From Sinohyriopsis cumingii (lineage: Eukaryota > Mollusca > Bivalvia > Unionida > Unionidae): DNA of 64,000 bases. The stretch spans positions 310,001 to 374,000 of the forward strand of contig JAPYKE020000037.1 in assembly GCA_028554795.2 (NCBI GenBank). Direction: 5' to 3'. This document shows positions 47,791-57,599 of the stretch, in pieces (positions within the stretch are counted from its first letter, which is position 1; the number at the start of each line of letters is the position of its first letter). The position numbers and the translations under genes are program-made. The notes under the pieces were generated by a model that was not told where the DNA came from, searched no databases, and saw only the letters and a list, made by a program, of their open reading frames with translations.

Positions 47791-48227
47791 GATGGTGGAG
47801 TTCCTGGTAGTCTTAGCCCTGATCCGCGAGTGGATCTCCCCTTTTTTTTCTTGTATCCTTTTCCGATTGCTTTCTTTAGTGCCATTCCAGCTGCGGTTCC
47901 AACTGTACCTAACGCTGCAGCTTTTGCCGCTGCGCCAAGTAATCCTGGAATTGCAGCGGCGAGTATTGGGATGAGGGGAAATATTCCACCGGTTTTAGTC
48001 ATGTCCTTGATAGCTGCAGCAGAGAAATCAAGTCTGACACCAGTTTTTGCTGTTAACGCCTTATTAAAATGTTTAAGCTGAGTGGCCGTCAATGACAATT
48101 TGTTTGGACCACTACCAAGTTGATCTCGTTTTAACGTTATTGATGTCCCGCACGTGCTTGCGTGTTTCGATTGCAATTTCTTCGTTTGACCGGAAGTCAA
48201 GGTGACATTAACATGATTGTATGACAT
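47769..48227 (-). CDS. pX/pVI-like virion core protein
   Basis: 152 residues. The N-terminus has two repeated short modules (VNVTLTSGQTKKL, LSLTATQLKHF) seen in many Polinton virion proteins. A glycine/alanine-rich hydrophobic segment (about 80-117, IPILAAAIPGLLGAAAKAA) follows, then a very basic tail (KKAIGKGYKKKKGRSTRG). A hydrophobic plus basic design fits a DNA-binding or membrane-lytic core peptide, as in adenovirus pX and pVI. Exact homology unsure. The start is 'aaatataATG'. Confidence 0.7.
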   Translation of the reverse strand: MSYNHVNVTLTSGQTKKLQSKHASTCGTSITLKRDQLGSGPNKLSLTATQLKHFNKALTAKTGVRLDFSAAAIKDMTKTGGIFPLIPILAAAIPGLLGAAAKAAALGTVGTAAGMALKKAIGKGYKKKKGRSTRGSGLRLPGTPPSWYPKKF

Positions 48228-48255
48228 TATATTTCAAAGACTGAATTTAATTAGG

Positions 48256-49659
48256 TTACATATTCTCGACTGGAGCGTCAATGACTCTCATTCGTCCGCC
48301 AACACCTTCAAGCAGCATTGCTTTATCGGAGAGTATAACCGCGACAGCTCTAAAACCAGCAGGCGGGCCGGCGGGAAACTCACCTACATGAGCTTTGAAG
48401 TGTATATCAACGACAGATTGTTTTGTTAGATCCAAATGTTCCAGCGAAAAGTAATAAATCGGATACAGCGTTGTAAAATCCAGTTGTGATATCTGCAACC
48501 CGGTATCAATATTTTGATCACGTCCCATAAATGTCATCAAACGATGATACGCACACGCAACTTGATTATTTCCAAAATTTATCACTATATCCTCGGATGG
48601 TTCTTGATGTCCGTTTATTCGCAGCGAAACCTCAGAGACATTAAGTTTGTCAAATATCATATGCGATCGTGCTTGACTATTTACTCGTGCGTTAGCCTGA
48701 AGTGCTATGAAAATATGTCGCGGTGCTGACACACCCTGCTGTGATGAGATATGCCACGTGAATTGTCCAACACCGGCACCTTGAATAGAATCTGTTGTTG
48801 TTGTTAACCATGATATCAGTGATTTACCGCCTGTGTCCATAAAAGAGAGTAACCGTTGCTCTTCAGCGAGTGATGGAGACATTACTGGCATCCACAACGC
48901 AAGCTTTGATAATATTACTTTACCGGCAGCGACAGCGGGATCATCGTCTCGCCAGATAGCGTCGTTGTCGTCACCTTTTCGCACAAATACAACTGTGTGC
49001 TTAGCTCCAAAAATAACCTTTCTGACATTTCTACAGAACCCAAAGATGTGAGACAGTGGAATTGCGCATGAGAATTTCCTCCTTACATCCCCCAACATTA
49101 ATTGACGCGTCTTAAATCCTAAATTATAATTAGGGTTGGAAAATACTAAATCTTCAACATCATTATTAAGAACAGCAGGAGCAGCACGGTTGTATGGTTG
49201 TCTAATAATGCTAGGTCTACCATCTGGTTCATCATAATTATCCTTAGCAAACATCATAGTCGGACCAGCCGATCTGGTGTAATCATCTGAGTATCGTGCT
49301 AATCCGACGATTGTTGTGGCAACGTCAACATTATCCTGAATCGTTTCAATTTCTCTCCCGTCAATGCTGTATGAGGCACTTCTGAATAGTGCCATGATAC
49401 CGTTGTTAACAAACCCAACTTGAATATTAGCGTCGTATGGTGTATCAATAGGAACATCTGTTACAAGTTCCCCCGTGACTTCAAGAAATGCTTCAGCGGG
49501 CAAGAAATATCTACTTGTGTCCTGAACTTGTAATTCAATTCGTCCTCGCTGATTAGGATTTCTTGCTTCGTAAGAATAATACTGATAATCGCGCACGGAT
49601 TCGTCTTTGAGTATTGGTGCTTCCATATCAAATGCTGGATCAGATACGCGTTTAAACAT
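48256..49659 (-). CDS. Major capsid protein, double jelly-roll type
   Basis: 467 residues, the size of Polinton major capsid proteins, which build hexagonal trimeric capsomers. The sequence is beta-rich in two halves (about 35-240 and 250-460). It contains patterns found in this family: YSIDGREIET near residue 98, ALWMPVMSPS near 255, LDFTTLYPIYYFSLEHLDLT near 405. It lies between the core-protein gene and a pVI-like gene, as is usual. Start at 49659 directly after TTTATATAAA. Intact. The family assignment rests on length, context and pattern, not on an alignment. Confidence 0.8.
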   Translation of the reverse strand: MFKRVSDPAFDMEAPILKDESVRDYQYYSYEARNPNQRGRIELQVQDTSRYFLPAEAFLEVTGELVTDVPIDTPYDANIQVGFVNNGIMALFRSASYSIDGREIETIQDNVDVATTIVGLARYSDDYTRSAGPTMMFAKDNYDEPDGRPSIIRQPYNRAAPAVLNNDVEDLVFSNPNYNLGFKTRQLMLGDVRRKFSCAIPLSHIFGFCRNVRKVIFGAKHTVVFVRKGDDNDAIWRDDDPAVAAGKVILSKLALWMPVMSPSLAEEQRLLSFMDTGGKSLISWLTTTTDSIQGAGVGQFTWHISSQQGVSAPRHIFIALQANARVNSQARSHMIFDKLNVSEVSLRINGHQEPSEDIVINFGNNQVACAYHRLMTFMGRDQNIDTGLQISQLDFTTLYPIYYFSLEHLDLTKQSVVDIHFKAHVGEFPAGPPAGFRAVAVILSDKAMLLEGVGGRMRVIDAPVENM

Positions 49660-49670
49660 TTTATATAAAA

Positions 49671-50138
49671 TTATTGTCGTCTAAAACGAAGACCACTTCG
49701 GGAAATTCCGCTTCCTGATATCAGACTCGTATTTATTTGTTCAGGTATTTGAGTTACAAGCTCTGCAAGTTTTTGATTGGCAGCCTGATTTATTACTTTA
49801 CTGACGTCCGCGGGCATAAGTTCAGTACTGGCCAGTTTCACCGGTGGCGGTTTTTTTGATCTACGAGTTAACCGTAACAGTCTATCCTTGATTGACGCGA
49901 ATGCCTTCCCGGCGAGATCACCAACAGATCCAAGGGCTTTATCCTTGATAACATCAATAGCTTTCATCGACAATTGTTTTGCAATCGGTAATGCCTTAGG
50001 GGCTATTCTTGAAAACAAACCAGTAATTGTATCACCGAGACCATCTCCGTAGGTTGCTCTGTAGACTGGTAATCGCGAGTTTACTACGCGGACTTGTAAC
50101 ACACGAGCGTGTCCGGGTTGAGAATTGTGCACGATCAT
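49671..50138 (-). CDS. pVI-like minor virion protein
   Basis: 155 residues. The N-terminus may be cleaved after a short leader (YGDGLGDTITGLFSRI). An amphipathic helical middle follows (KALPIAKQLSMKAIDVIKD), then a basic patch (RLTRRSKKPPP) and a short C-terminal basic tail (SRSGLRFRRQ). The leader plus amphipathic helix resembles adenovirus protein VI, which disrupts membranes and is a protease substrate. The G-rich YGDGLGDT region could hold a cleavage site, but I cannot show it. It starts at 'attaaataaaATG', 11 bases before the capsid gene. Confidence 0.6.
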   Translation of the reverse strand: MIVHNSQPGHARVLQVRVVNSRLPVYRATYGDGLGDTITGLFSRIAPKALPIAKQLSMKAIDVIKDKALGSVGDLAGKAFASIKDRLLRLTRRSKKPPPVKLASTELMPADVSKVINQAANQKLAELVTQIPEQINTSLISGSGISRSGLRFRRQ

Positions 50139-50171
50139 TTTATTTAATTATTGTTTCTCTAACTAAATTTG

Positions 50172-51491
50172 CTAGTCGCTGTGGTAACCGTCTGCGAGTT
50201 CATCAATGAGTCCCCGGTAAACGCCGATATCCATAATGCCACGCTGAAATAGTCTCTGACAGATATCTGCGGCTTCATTTATAATTTCCCGAGAGTTGTT
50301 TCCGGCACGTCTTCCTCCGATGAGAACTTCCAACCGTGATACGTCATTGACGATATTGTCAGGACAGATGTGGTTGTTATATCCGCGACCAGTGTAACCT
50401 TTTCCTATTTTCCTTATTTCCTTTTGTACCCTTTTAATATCAGAAATTACATCATTTTTCTGAGCTATTTTATCTGATAAAACCATTTTAGCAGAAGTAC
50501 CCTTCAATGTTTTTTGTTCTTCTATTTCATCGTTTAATTCTCTTAATATATCATTTAAATTGGCTAGTTCCCTCTCTAATTTTTTTCTTTTTTCTGATAT
50601 ATTTGGGGGGATGGACGAAACAGGAGTGGTAAAATCATCATCAGGAGCGCTAGCCCCCATTTGTTCAGGTGATGAAATTTCAGGCACTGGATCAGGCAGT
50701 GTTATTGCGGGGTCTATTTTTAGAGCTGGTGGTTTCTTCTCCTGTAGTCTCGACTGTTTTTTCATTTCCTTTTCCTGTATTTTTTTCTTCTTTTCTTCCT
50801 CCCTTTCCTGCCTTTTCATTTCCATTTCCTGTATTTTTGCCTGCCTTTCCCTTTCCCTTGCCTTCATTTGTTGGTCTCGAATTTCCTTAGTAACCCCAAT
50901 TACGCCAGTTTTTATGAAATTATAGGTATCATCAATTTTAGATATTCGAGAAATACCTCGGTTTATTTTGTAAACATAATCCCTCCAATCATTCAGGGTC
51001 ATACCCGAGGCAGCTCCTGGTTTTAGAAAATCTTGCCGGTTAGGATAATTTAAGACAATCCAAGCAGAAAACTCCCTAAGCTCATCCACGCTAGTAAGTG
51101 GAATATTTTTTATATCAGTAATACCATCTTCGGTAAATTTATTAATAAATGTTTCCTTGGCAACTGTCACTACTCCGGCGGCACCTGGATCAACTACAGC
51201 ACCTTCATCTGCCTGTTGCTGTTTAAGTTCTTCTATTGCTTGAAGTAACCCTCGTTTTGTTTTGGTAGGGTCAGCAGGATCAGGTTTTCCTACAATTGCA
51301 GTTTTAACTTCACCAGTAGCTGCTGTAATAGGCTTAAATAATTCCTCCGCAGATGTTGCAAACTCAACTTGCGCTTCTTGTCTTGCTTTTAATTTTTCTC
51401 TGACGGAATCACGGACAGGAATAAATTTTTTAATCGCGGCTAGTCGTTGTCGTGCCAATCTAGTTGTGAATGCTTCTCCAATATTTGCCAT
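50172..51491 (-). CDS. Coiled-coil Polinton protein with conserved C-terminal helix
   Basis: 439 residues, not assigned. The middle (about 200-260) is a Lys/Glu/Arg/Gln-rich coiled coil (KIQEMEMKRQ, EKEMKKQSRLQ). A Pro-rich linker follows, then another coiled coil (about 300-350). The last 75 residues (VLIGGRRAGNNSREIINEAADIC) form a compact helical domain that I associate with proteins found at the ends of late blocks in Polintons. It is the first gene of the leftward late block, starting just inside the right TIR with 'caaataaataATGg'. It could be a virion structural or assembly protein. Confidence 0.6.
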   Translation of the reverse strand: MANIGEAFTTRLARQRLAAIKKFIPVRDSVREKLKARQEAQVEFATSAEELFKPITAATGEVKTAIVGKPDPADPTKTKRGLLQAIEELKQQQADEGAVVDPGAAGVVTVAKETFINKFTEDGITDIKNIPLTSVDELREFSAWIVLNYPNRQDFLKPGAASGMTLNDWRDYVYKINRGISRISKIDDTYNFIKTGVIGVTKEIRDQQMKARERERQAKIQEMEMKRQEREEEKKKKIQEKEMKKQSRLQEKKPPALKIDPAITLPDPVPEISSPEQMGASAPDDDFTTPVSSIPPNISEKRKKLERELANLNDILRELNDEIEEQKTLKGTSAKMVLSDKIAQKNDVISDIKRVQKEIRKIGKGYTGRGYNNHICPDNIVNDVSRLEVLIGGRRAGNNSREIINEAADICQRLFQRGIMDIGVYRGLIDELADGYHSD

Positions 51492-51522
51492 TATTTATTT
51501 GTCCACGATTTAATTTCCCCGC

Positions 51523-51674
51523 GAAAACTCTTCGAGGGATCGGGGACATTTTTTTTTGTCTCGTTTTCTGAATAGAAGGGTTTATTTCGTCGAAATAAGC
51601 CCTCTATCGAATAGTTTCCGTGGGGAGGGCTTATTGTGCAAAAAGCTTTTGGTCTGTTCGCCCCCTCTGCTGCT
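51523..51674 (-). repeat. Polinton right terminal inverted repeat
   Basis: Reverse complement of the left repeat. It ends ...CTGCTGCT at 51674, followed by the duplicated flank TCCTA. Confidence 0.96.
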
Positions 51675-51679
51675 TCCTA

Positions 51680-52019
51680 TCATTGTCTAACGTGTTGAAA
51701 TTTTGATCAACTCAATTTTTTAAATCAATTTTTAGCATTTCATCCAAAATTCACATATTAATGGGAAAAGGACTGACCTTTTATTTGGCCAGCTGATGTA
51801 ATTAGACATGAAAATAGGAGCTCGCACTTCAAACAAATGATGGAGTAAGCAGTCACTCAAACTCACTGCAATCAAAAGACAGTGCTTTTATGAGAGACCT
51901 TTGATGATTAGGAATGAAACGACGAGGTTTCCTGCCGCTATTGATTTAGGTAATATACCTTTATATATACCATGCCTTGCTAATCAAACAAAAGCAGTTT
52001 AATCTGCACACTAGGAGTG
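51680..52019. other. Host flank right of the Polinton
   Basis: No feature seen. Confidence 0.4.
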
Positions 52020-52225
52020 GTCACTGATGATACGCCCCAGTGACTGCAGAAAGCAGGGTGAAATCACTACTTAAGAAACACTTGGCTGCCAACTGTGGAA
52101 GACTGGGTGAAATGACTGCTTGGTTAAGAAACACATGGCTGCTGACCACTGAAGGCAGGGTGAAACGACTGCTTGGTTAAGAAACATATGGTCATTGACC
52201 AAAGAAGACAGGTGACCGATGATTA
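52020..52225. repeat. Short tandem repeat, about 57-60 bp unit
   Basis: A unit 'gcagggtgaaa.gactgctt' plus 'ggttaagaaaca.atggctgc' recurs three to four times with changes. Confidence 0.75.
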
Positions 52226-52779
52226 CATGACATTTATACAGAAAATTTGCTGGGGGTAATTTAGAATAGCCTTTGTCAGCAGCTGCCCCCTCATCTCAGG
52301 TGACCATTAGGTCAGATTTTACTGTAGTTTTCCAATGGAATATTCTATATTATAATTAAGTGTTGATATTTTTTATAATGAGATTGGTGCATTAATGTGC
52401 ATCATTTTATTCTCAGAATTGCAAATTACAGCATATGTAACAGATCAACCTGGACATGTTGACTTTGATAGTTCAAGTGGTAGATCACCCACCTATAGTT
52501 ATGGAGGGCCTTCATATTCGAGCCCTGGCCTGGCAATGAAATTTCCCTGTTACATTTAGCAACCCCAACAAGATTCCACATAATGCACCTCCAACCGGCT
52601 AGGGAAGGTGCAGTTATGTGGAATTTGGGCCTTGATACACAGGGATGTGTCTCATAAAGACTGGGTGAATGTGTAATGGGTTGGGCTAGCTCAAGAGCAC
52701 CCATTAGGGGTTAACAGGGTCCTAAGAACAAGACATGACCTGGTCATGAATATTTCCAAGCTACACATACAAAACTTGA
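52226..52779. other. Intergenic, nothing recognised
   Basis: The minus frame 52426-52704 has no motif and is not supported. Confidence 0.4.
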
Positions 52780-52875
52780 AAGTGAGACATTTTCACCCCA
52801 AGATATTTTGACCCTAAGAAAATTCCCAAGACATTTCGACCCCAAGTCATTTCAACCCCAGCCATGGGACAATTC
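52780..52875. repeat. Degenerate 'gacatttcaaccccaa' tract
   Basis: A unit close to 'gacatttcgaccccaa' recurs about every 15-25 bases. The same unit in inverted orientation makes the tract at 55865-55990. Confidence 0.7.
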
Positions 52876-53224
52876 AACCCCAATTCACGCACTTTTAGAA
52901 AACAGTACATGTAACTAGCACATTGCTAATGGTCATTCCCACTAATCACAGATATTCACTGATGTCTGCAATCAAAGAAGATACCAACACACTGTTAAGT
53001 GGCTGAAAAAAGATGTCATAAGTTAATTATAATCAAAGTCACTTCTATTAAGTTGATGAATGCATGCTAATTTGAATGAAAATTGTAATCAAAACAGTTA
53101 AGTCAATGAAAAAAGATGCAAACTGTTCATTATAATTAAAGTTACTTTAATTAAGTTAATGAATGCACGCTAATTTGAATGTAAAGAAAGATGTATGAAA
53201 ATCAAACACACCACACTGTTAATT

Positions 53225-53525
53225 TGTATAAACGTGGAACGAATTTCCCACTGAACTTAGACACAAAGACACAGTGATCTCATTCAAGAGCGCTCTTAAA
53301 ACTCACCTATTTTGACTGCAAGAACAAACTTAAAGACCTAATAATGTTTCCTACCTTAAATATTTTCAACATGTTTTATGTTTTCTAATTTCATGGTGTT
53401 TGTTTTTTGTAATCATATCATTATATATGTTTTTTATGTTATAGGTGTTGTCTAATGTTGAAAAGCGCTTAGAGCTTCTAAAGATGAGGCACCATACAAT
53501 GTCCTCATTATTATTATTATTACAA
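53225..53525 (+). mobile_element. L2-type LINE 3' end remnant
   Basis: The plus strand reads WNEFPTEL-RHKDTVISFKSA, then KTHLF, the C-terminus of an L2 reverse transcriptase. It is followed by 'aaaagcgcttagagcttcta' and an ATT tail at 53508-53521. It is the same group as 2450-3310 but a separate copy. Confidence 0.75.
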
Positions 53526-53786
53526 AAGAGGCCGAAATTTTCATTCCATATTAATTTTTATACTAAGCTTTAACAAAATTGTTTGGTATAATTGTGTGTA
53601 AATTTTTTAATGAATTTAATAAATTTTATACTGTGCAGCATTTTATCTACAAATGGCTTCATGTAAGTCATTTGAATCATCAAGGCAAAACACAGTGAGT
53701 CAAAATCACAAAACCAATGAGTTTTATTAAAGCAGATTATCAGTTTTCAGTAGTTTGTAAAAAAAATAATATCTGTATTTGTTTAA

Positions 53787-54700
53787 TTACACAACAAAAA
53801 AATAAGTTAGACTAAAGCCAATAAGACAATTCCCTTGCCAGAAGCATCTGAACATTCTTGTTAAAAATCTTGCTGATGGTTTCATGTCATCTGAAATAAT
53901 CTGAGCATATACGACAAGGTGTTTATTGGTGTCCATGTCAGTGCTTTCATCTGCCATTGCTGTCACAAATGACGAATTTTGCATGCCACGTATAAGACTA
54001 TCCTCAATAATGTTTGATAGGCAGGGCCGGATTTTCCATAGGGTAAAGTGGGCAACGTGCCCAGGGCCCTCAAGGCTCAAGGGGCCCTGTATATTATCAT
54101 CTGATTTCACAGGCAGTGTTGTTAATAGTACTGTAACCATATCTATAAACAAGGCATGATAGTTATGGACCCCTATGTTGGCTGTGCCCAGGGCCCCCAA
54201 AGGCCTTAATCTGGCCCTGTTGATAGGCTCTCCAATAACTTTGAACAGGTAGTAGCTGAGTCATACTAATTGCCAGAATTCTTCAAAATGCCAATGGCAT
54301 CAATTTCTTCAGCTGTTGAGCTGTGTATTAAATTAAGATGCCATTTCTGTTTTAAAAAAGGGATGTCTTTTACACTCAGCCAATGTACACACTTTCACTG
54401 CTATGTCTTGTTTAAAAGAATGTTTTTGTAAACCTGCATTCAAATCTGCCTGGTGTTGTGGACCTTCCATCAGCAGTTTGTGTTCTGGCAACTCAGCTTG
54501 CCTTGCATGTGTACTGTTCTGAAAGTTATTGTTTTTTGCACATTTGGTCATGGAGGTTTTTTTTAAGCCTCTTTTCATATATGGCAAAACATAACATAAA
54601 GGCATCTTCACTGTCACATTCTTCACTCGACTTAACTTCTTTTTGAAAAAGTAGCCAGCTGTGTTTTCAACCATTGCTGCACAAATTAACATTTTATCTT
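53787..54700 (-). pseudogene. hAT-like transposase relic
   Basis: Minus-strand pieces: a C-terminal stretch of about 35 codons (FVTAMADESTDMDTNKHLVV) near 53890-54000, and an upstream piece (54333-54692) with TLAECKRHPFFKTE. The 'MADESTD' motif is typical of hAT-family or hAT-derived transposases and their domesticated relatives. Frames are broken, and a small hAT-type element (54022-54219) is inserted in it. The intervening 54228-54332 is degenerate. Confidence 0.6.
54022..54219. mobile_element. Nonautonomous hAT-type element, 198 bp
   Basis: Terminal inverted repeats CAGGGCC(G/A)GATT at both ends and a perfect 8-bp target duplication TTGATAGG (54014-54021 and 54220-54227). The interior is rich in 'gggccc' and carries no gene. 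It is nested in the hAT-like transposase relic. Confidence 0.93.
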
Positions 54701-55770
54701 ACAAGTAACTATTACCTCATCTTTGGATGATGAAGGCTCCACTGGTTCAATAATAATACTATTATCATTGGTCAGTCATAAACGTGGTCCAAAGGATAAT
54801 TTCATTTGTTTCAAATCTATTTTAATGTTTTTGCATGGGTTGACATTTTCAGTTGAACACTGACAGTATCTTGGACCAATGCAAGGCATACAATTTAGCA
54901 AATAGACATTGTTGCTTCATTGCGTGACAAAGGTGCACATAAAATAATAGTTTCTCGTGAGAATCACTTTAAAATCACGTGTTTATTTTCTGCCTCTTTC
55001 TTGGGTGGGTGATTGTACAGTTCTAACATCCTGTTGCCACAAATGATGTGACAGTTACAGGTCACATGAGCTCAGCTCCAGGCTCCAAACTCAGTTGTAA
55101 CCCTATGTATTATGATAACATTAGCATAAGAAACTGATGTGTGCATTTTTTCCCTGTTTGGGAGAGTTGTAATCTAGCCTATAAAGTTGTTAGACCAAAC
55201 CTCAATTTTGTGTTAATCAGCAACACATAATATTAGGGTGCGTCAATTTAAGTACCATCGTTGACTTTTAGACCAAACCTTTGTTTTCTGTTAATCAGCA
55301 AAACATAACATTGTGGTGCATCAATTTACGTACCGGCAATGATTTTTGTGTGTCAAATTGGAAAAGTCTGCGTTTTTGACGCATGACATATGGGTAGATA
55401 AAACACTGATTGTGACATTTCAATTAGATTGTTTTTGGTATAATACTAACTGAATTGTGTTAATTTACATTAAAAGAGGTATGAAATACGCAAGCCATTA
55501 AATAGCTTTATGTTTCTTACACCTTGTATACTATAGCTACTATATTTTTTTAACAGCTATATTGAATTACTTACAAAGTGTAATAGTCCCTAAGGTACTG
55601 GAACTGCAACCTATTTTTTCTTCTTTTAATTATATGTTATATAAAAACATACTTGTTCTTTAACCATTATCATTGTTGATGTTTAGCTCCAGTTTAAATC
55701 CACCCAAAATCCATACAGTGACATTTGCTTTTATTGTGTGTAAAATTTGAATGGCTGACCCAGGCATCTT
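54701..55770. other. Intergenic, nothing recognised
   Basis: A partly repeated stretch occurs at about 55195-55230 and 55270-55335 ('gttagaccaaacct..gttaatcagcaacacataa'-like). No gene is supported. Confidence 0.45.
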
Positions 55771-55864
55771 TTATTTTTGACTGATCTTGTTTGAGGAATG
55801 AAAAGGCCATTGACCATGCTGCATTATTATATGATCTACACATAAACACACTAATGAAGCTGAG

Positions 55865-55990
55865 GTTGAATTGTCATTGGGATCAAAATATCTGGGCTGA
55901 ATTGTCTTTGAGGCTGAATGTCTTGGTGTCAAATTGTCCTTGGGGTCGAAATGTCCAGGCTGAATTGTCTTTGGAGTTGAAATGTCTGAG
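55865..55990. repeat. Degenerate 'ttggggtcgaaatgtc' tract
   Basis: Inverted counterpart of the tract at 52780-52875. The repeated Pro/Thr-rich minus-strand frame over it is a by-product. Confidence 0.7.
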
Positions 55991-56270
55991 AGCCCAAAAC
56001 TCATTCTTCATAAATGCCTCAGATGAACTTAAAACCATACTCTAAGTTTTGGAATTCAAAGACTAATATATGTTGGTATTAATTCATATTATAATTTACA
56101 TTTTATTCATTTTCTTTTTCTTTTATGAAGATAACTCACATGTCTGAAAATGTTTCATGATGTTACAATGCACTTTCCCCAATAAAAAAAGTTTATAGGA
56201 AAATTACAGGTACCTTCATGAACTTCTTGTGATTTCTACTCTCAGTTAAAAATGTATCACATATTTCACT

Positions 56271-57521
56271 TTAATTGTTTTCTTCTCCTGTATGAATCAT
56301 CCTGTGCTTCTTCATACTTCCATTCTCGCTAAACATTTCACCACATACTTCACACATAAATGGTTTTTCTCCGGTATGGTTCAACGTGTGCTTCTTCAGA
56401 CGTCCACTGTGGCTAAATCTTTCATCACACACTTCACACTTGAATGGTTTTTCTCCAGTATGTATCCTCATGTGTACTTTTAGATGCCCAGTCTGATTAA
56501 ACGTTTCACTGCATATTTCACACTTGTATGGTTTTTCTCCAGTATGTATCCTCGTGTGAACATTGAGATGTCCTCTCTGACTGAACACTTCATGACATAT
56601 GTCACACTTGAATGGTTTTTCTCCGGTATGTCTCCGCATGTGCACATGAAGACTAAAACTCTGGCTAAAGATTTCATCACATAGCTCACACTTAAATGGT
56701 TTGTCTCCAGTATGAATCCTTGAGTGCTTTTTCAGACTTCCACTGTGTCCAAACCTTTCAGCACATATTTCACACTTGAATGGTTTTTCACCAGTATGTT
56801 TCCTTATGTGCACTTTCAGATTTCCACTGTGACTAAACATTTCATCACACTCTTCACATTTGAATCGTTTCTCCCCAGTGTGTATACTCATGTGTCCCTT
56901 CAAATGTCCACTCTGACTAAACTTTTCACCACATACTTCACATTTAAATGGTTTTTCTCCAGTATGTATCCGCATGTGAACCTGAAGAGTTCCACTCTGA
57001 CTAAACATTTCATCACAAACTTCACACTTAAATGGTTTGTCCCCAGTATGTATCATCATGTGTTTTTTCCGACTTCCACTGTGACTAAATATTTCATCAC
57101 ATACTTCACACTTGAATGGTTTTTCGCCAGTATGTTTCCTCATGTGTTTCTTCAGATTTCCACTGTAAGTAAACTTGTCATCACATAATTCACACTTAAA
57201 TGGTTTTTCTCCAGTATGTGTCCTCATGTGACCTTTTAGAGATCCACTCTGATTAAACATTTTGTCACATACATGACACTTAAATGGTTTTTCTCCACTA
57301 TGTATCCTCATGTGCACCTTTAAATATCCACTCTGACTGAACATTTTTGTACAAACTTCACACTTCAACGTTTTTTTTCCAGTATGCATCTCTCTATGCA
57401 CATTAATTGGACCATTCCTACCGGTCGTCTCATCATATATTTCACACTCAAATGTTTTTCCTCCAGTGTGTTTTTTCGTGTGCATTTTTTTATTTCCAAT
57501 CGGACTAAACATTTGGTTCAT
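56271..57521 (-). CDS. C2H2 zinc-finger protein, 13 intact fingers
   Basis: 416 residues, a predicted DNA-binding protein. Finger-like sequence begins upstream of the Met at 57521 and includes degenerate fingers near residue 1 and residues 27-51. Then come 13 contiguous C-x2-C-x12-H-x3-H fingers with [10 protein letters not shown](V/I/L)C linkers up to the end. No stop or frameshift. The helix positions differ between fingers (QSGYLKV, YSGNLKK, QSFSLHV), so binding specificity has diversified. An upstream exon probably supplies the N-terminus. Opposite strand to the decaying arrays at 14-19 kb. Plus-strand frames across it are shadows. Confidence 0.82.
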   Translation of the reverse strand: MNQMFSPIGNKKMHTKKHTGGKTFECEIYDETTGRNGPINVHREMHTGKKTLKCEVCTKMFSQSGYLKVHMRIHSGEKPFKCHVCDKMFNQSGSLKGHMRTHTGEKPFKCELCDDKFTYSGNLKKHMRKHTGEKPFKCEVCDEIFSHSGSRKKHMMIHTGDKPFKCEVCDEMFSQSGTLQVHMRIHTGEKPFKCEVCGEKFSQSGHLKGHMSIHTGEKRFKCEECDEMFSHSGNLKVHIRKHTGEKPFKCEICAERFGHSGSLKKHSRIHTGDKPFKCELCDEIFSQSFSLHVHMRRHTGEKPFKCDICHEVFSQRGHLNVHTRIHTGEKPYKCEICSETFNQTGHLKVHMRIHTGEKPFKCEVCDERFSHSGRLKKHTLNHTGEKPFMCEVCGEMFSENGSMKKHRMIHTGEENN

Positions 57522-57599
57522 AGAGTCTTGACATACATATTTTGTTGCTTTTTGGTGATTTTTTTTTTATCCAGGAGAATTTCAGAACGTCCCCAATAA

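Larger units (their letters stand above)
35304..51674. mobile_element. Complete Maverick/Polinton (adintovirus-like) element
   Basis: 16,371 bp bounded by identical 152-bp terminal inverted repeats beginning AGCAGCAG. The 5'-AG terminus is usual for Polintons. The flank TCCTA appears on both sides (35299-35303, 51675-51679). That is 5 bp rather than the usual 6. The hallmark genes are present: DDE integrase, packaging ATPase, adenain-type protease, double-jelly-roll capsid, penton-like protein and a family-B polymerase relative. Gene blocks alternate in strand on the left and form one long leftward late block on the right. TIR identity and mostly open frames argue for recent insertion. Genes are compact, often overlapping, and richer in CG than the flanks. 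Confidence 0.95.

Noticed and set aside
35304-51674. Bacteriophage contamination, suggested by the phage-like fibre repeats
   Set aside because: TIRs, duplicated host flank, DDE integrase and adenain protease identify an animal Polinton inserted in host DNA.
52426-52704. 92-codon minus frame
   Set aside because: No recognisable domain and it lies in repeat-like intergenic DNA.
56292-57188. Plus-strand frames across the minus-strand zinc-finger gene
   Set aside because: They are frame shadows produced by the repeated finger sequence; the minus frame has all conserved Cys and His.
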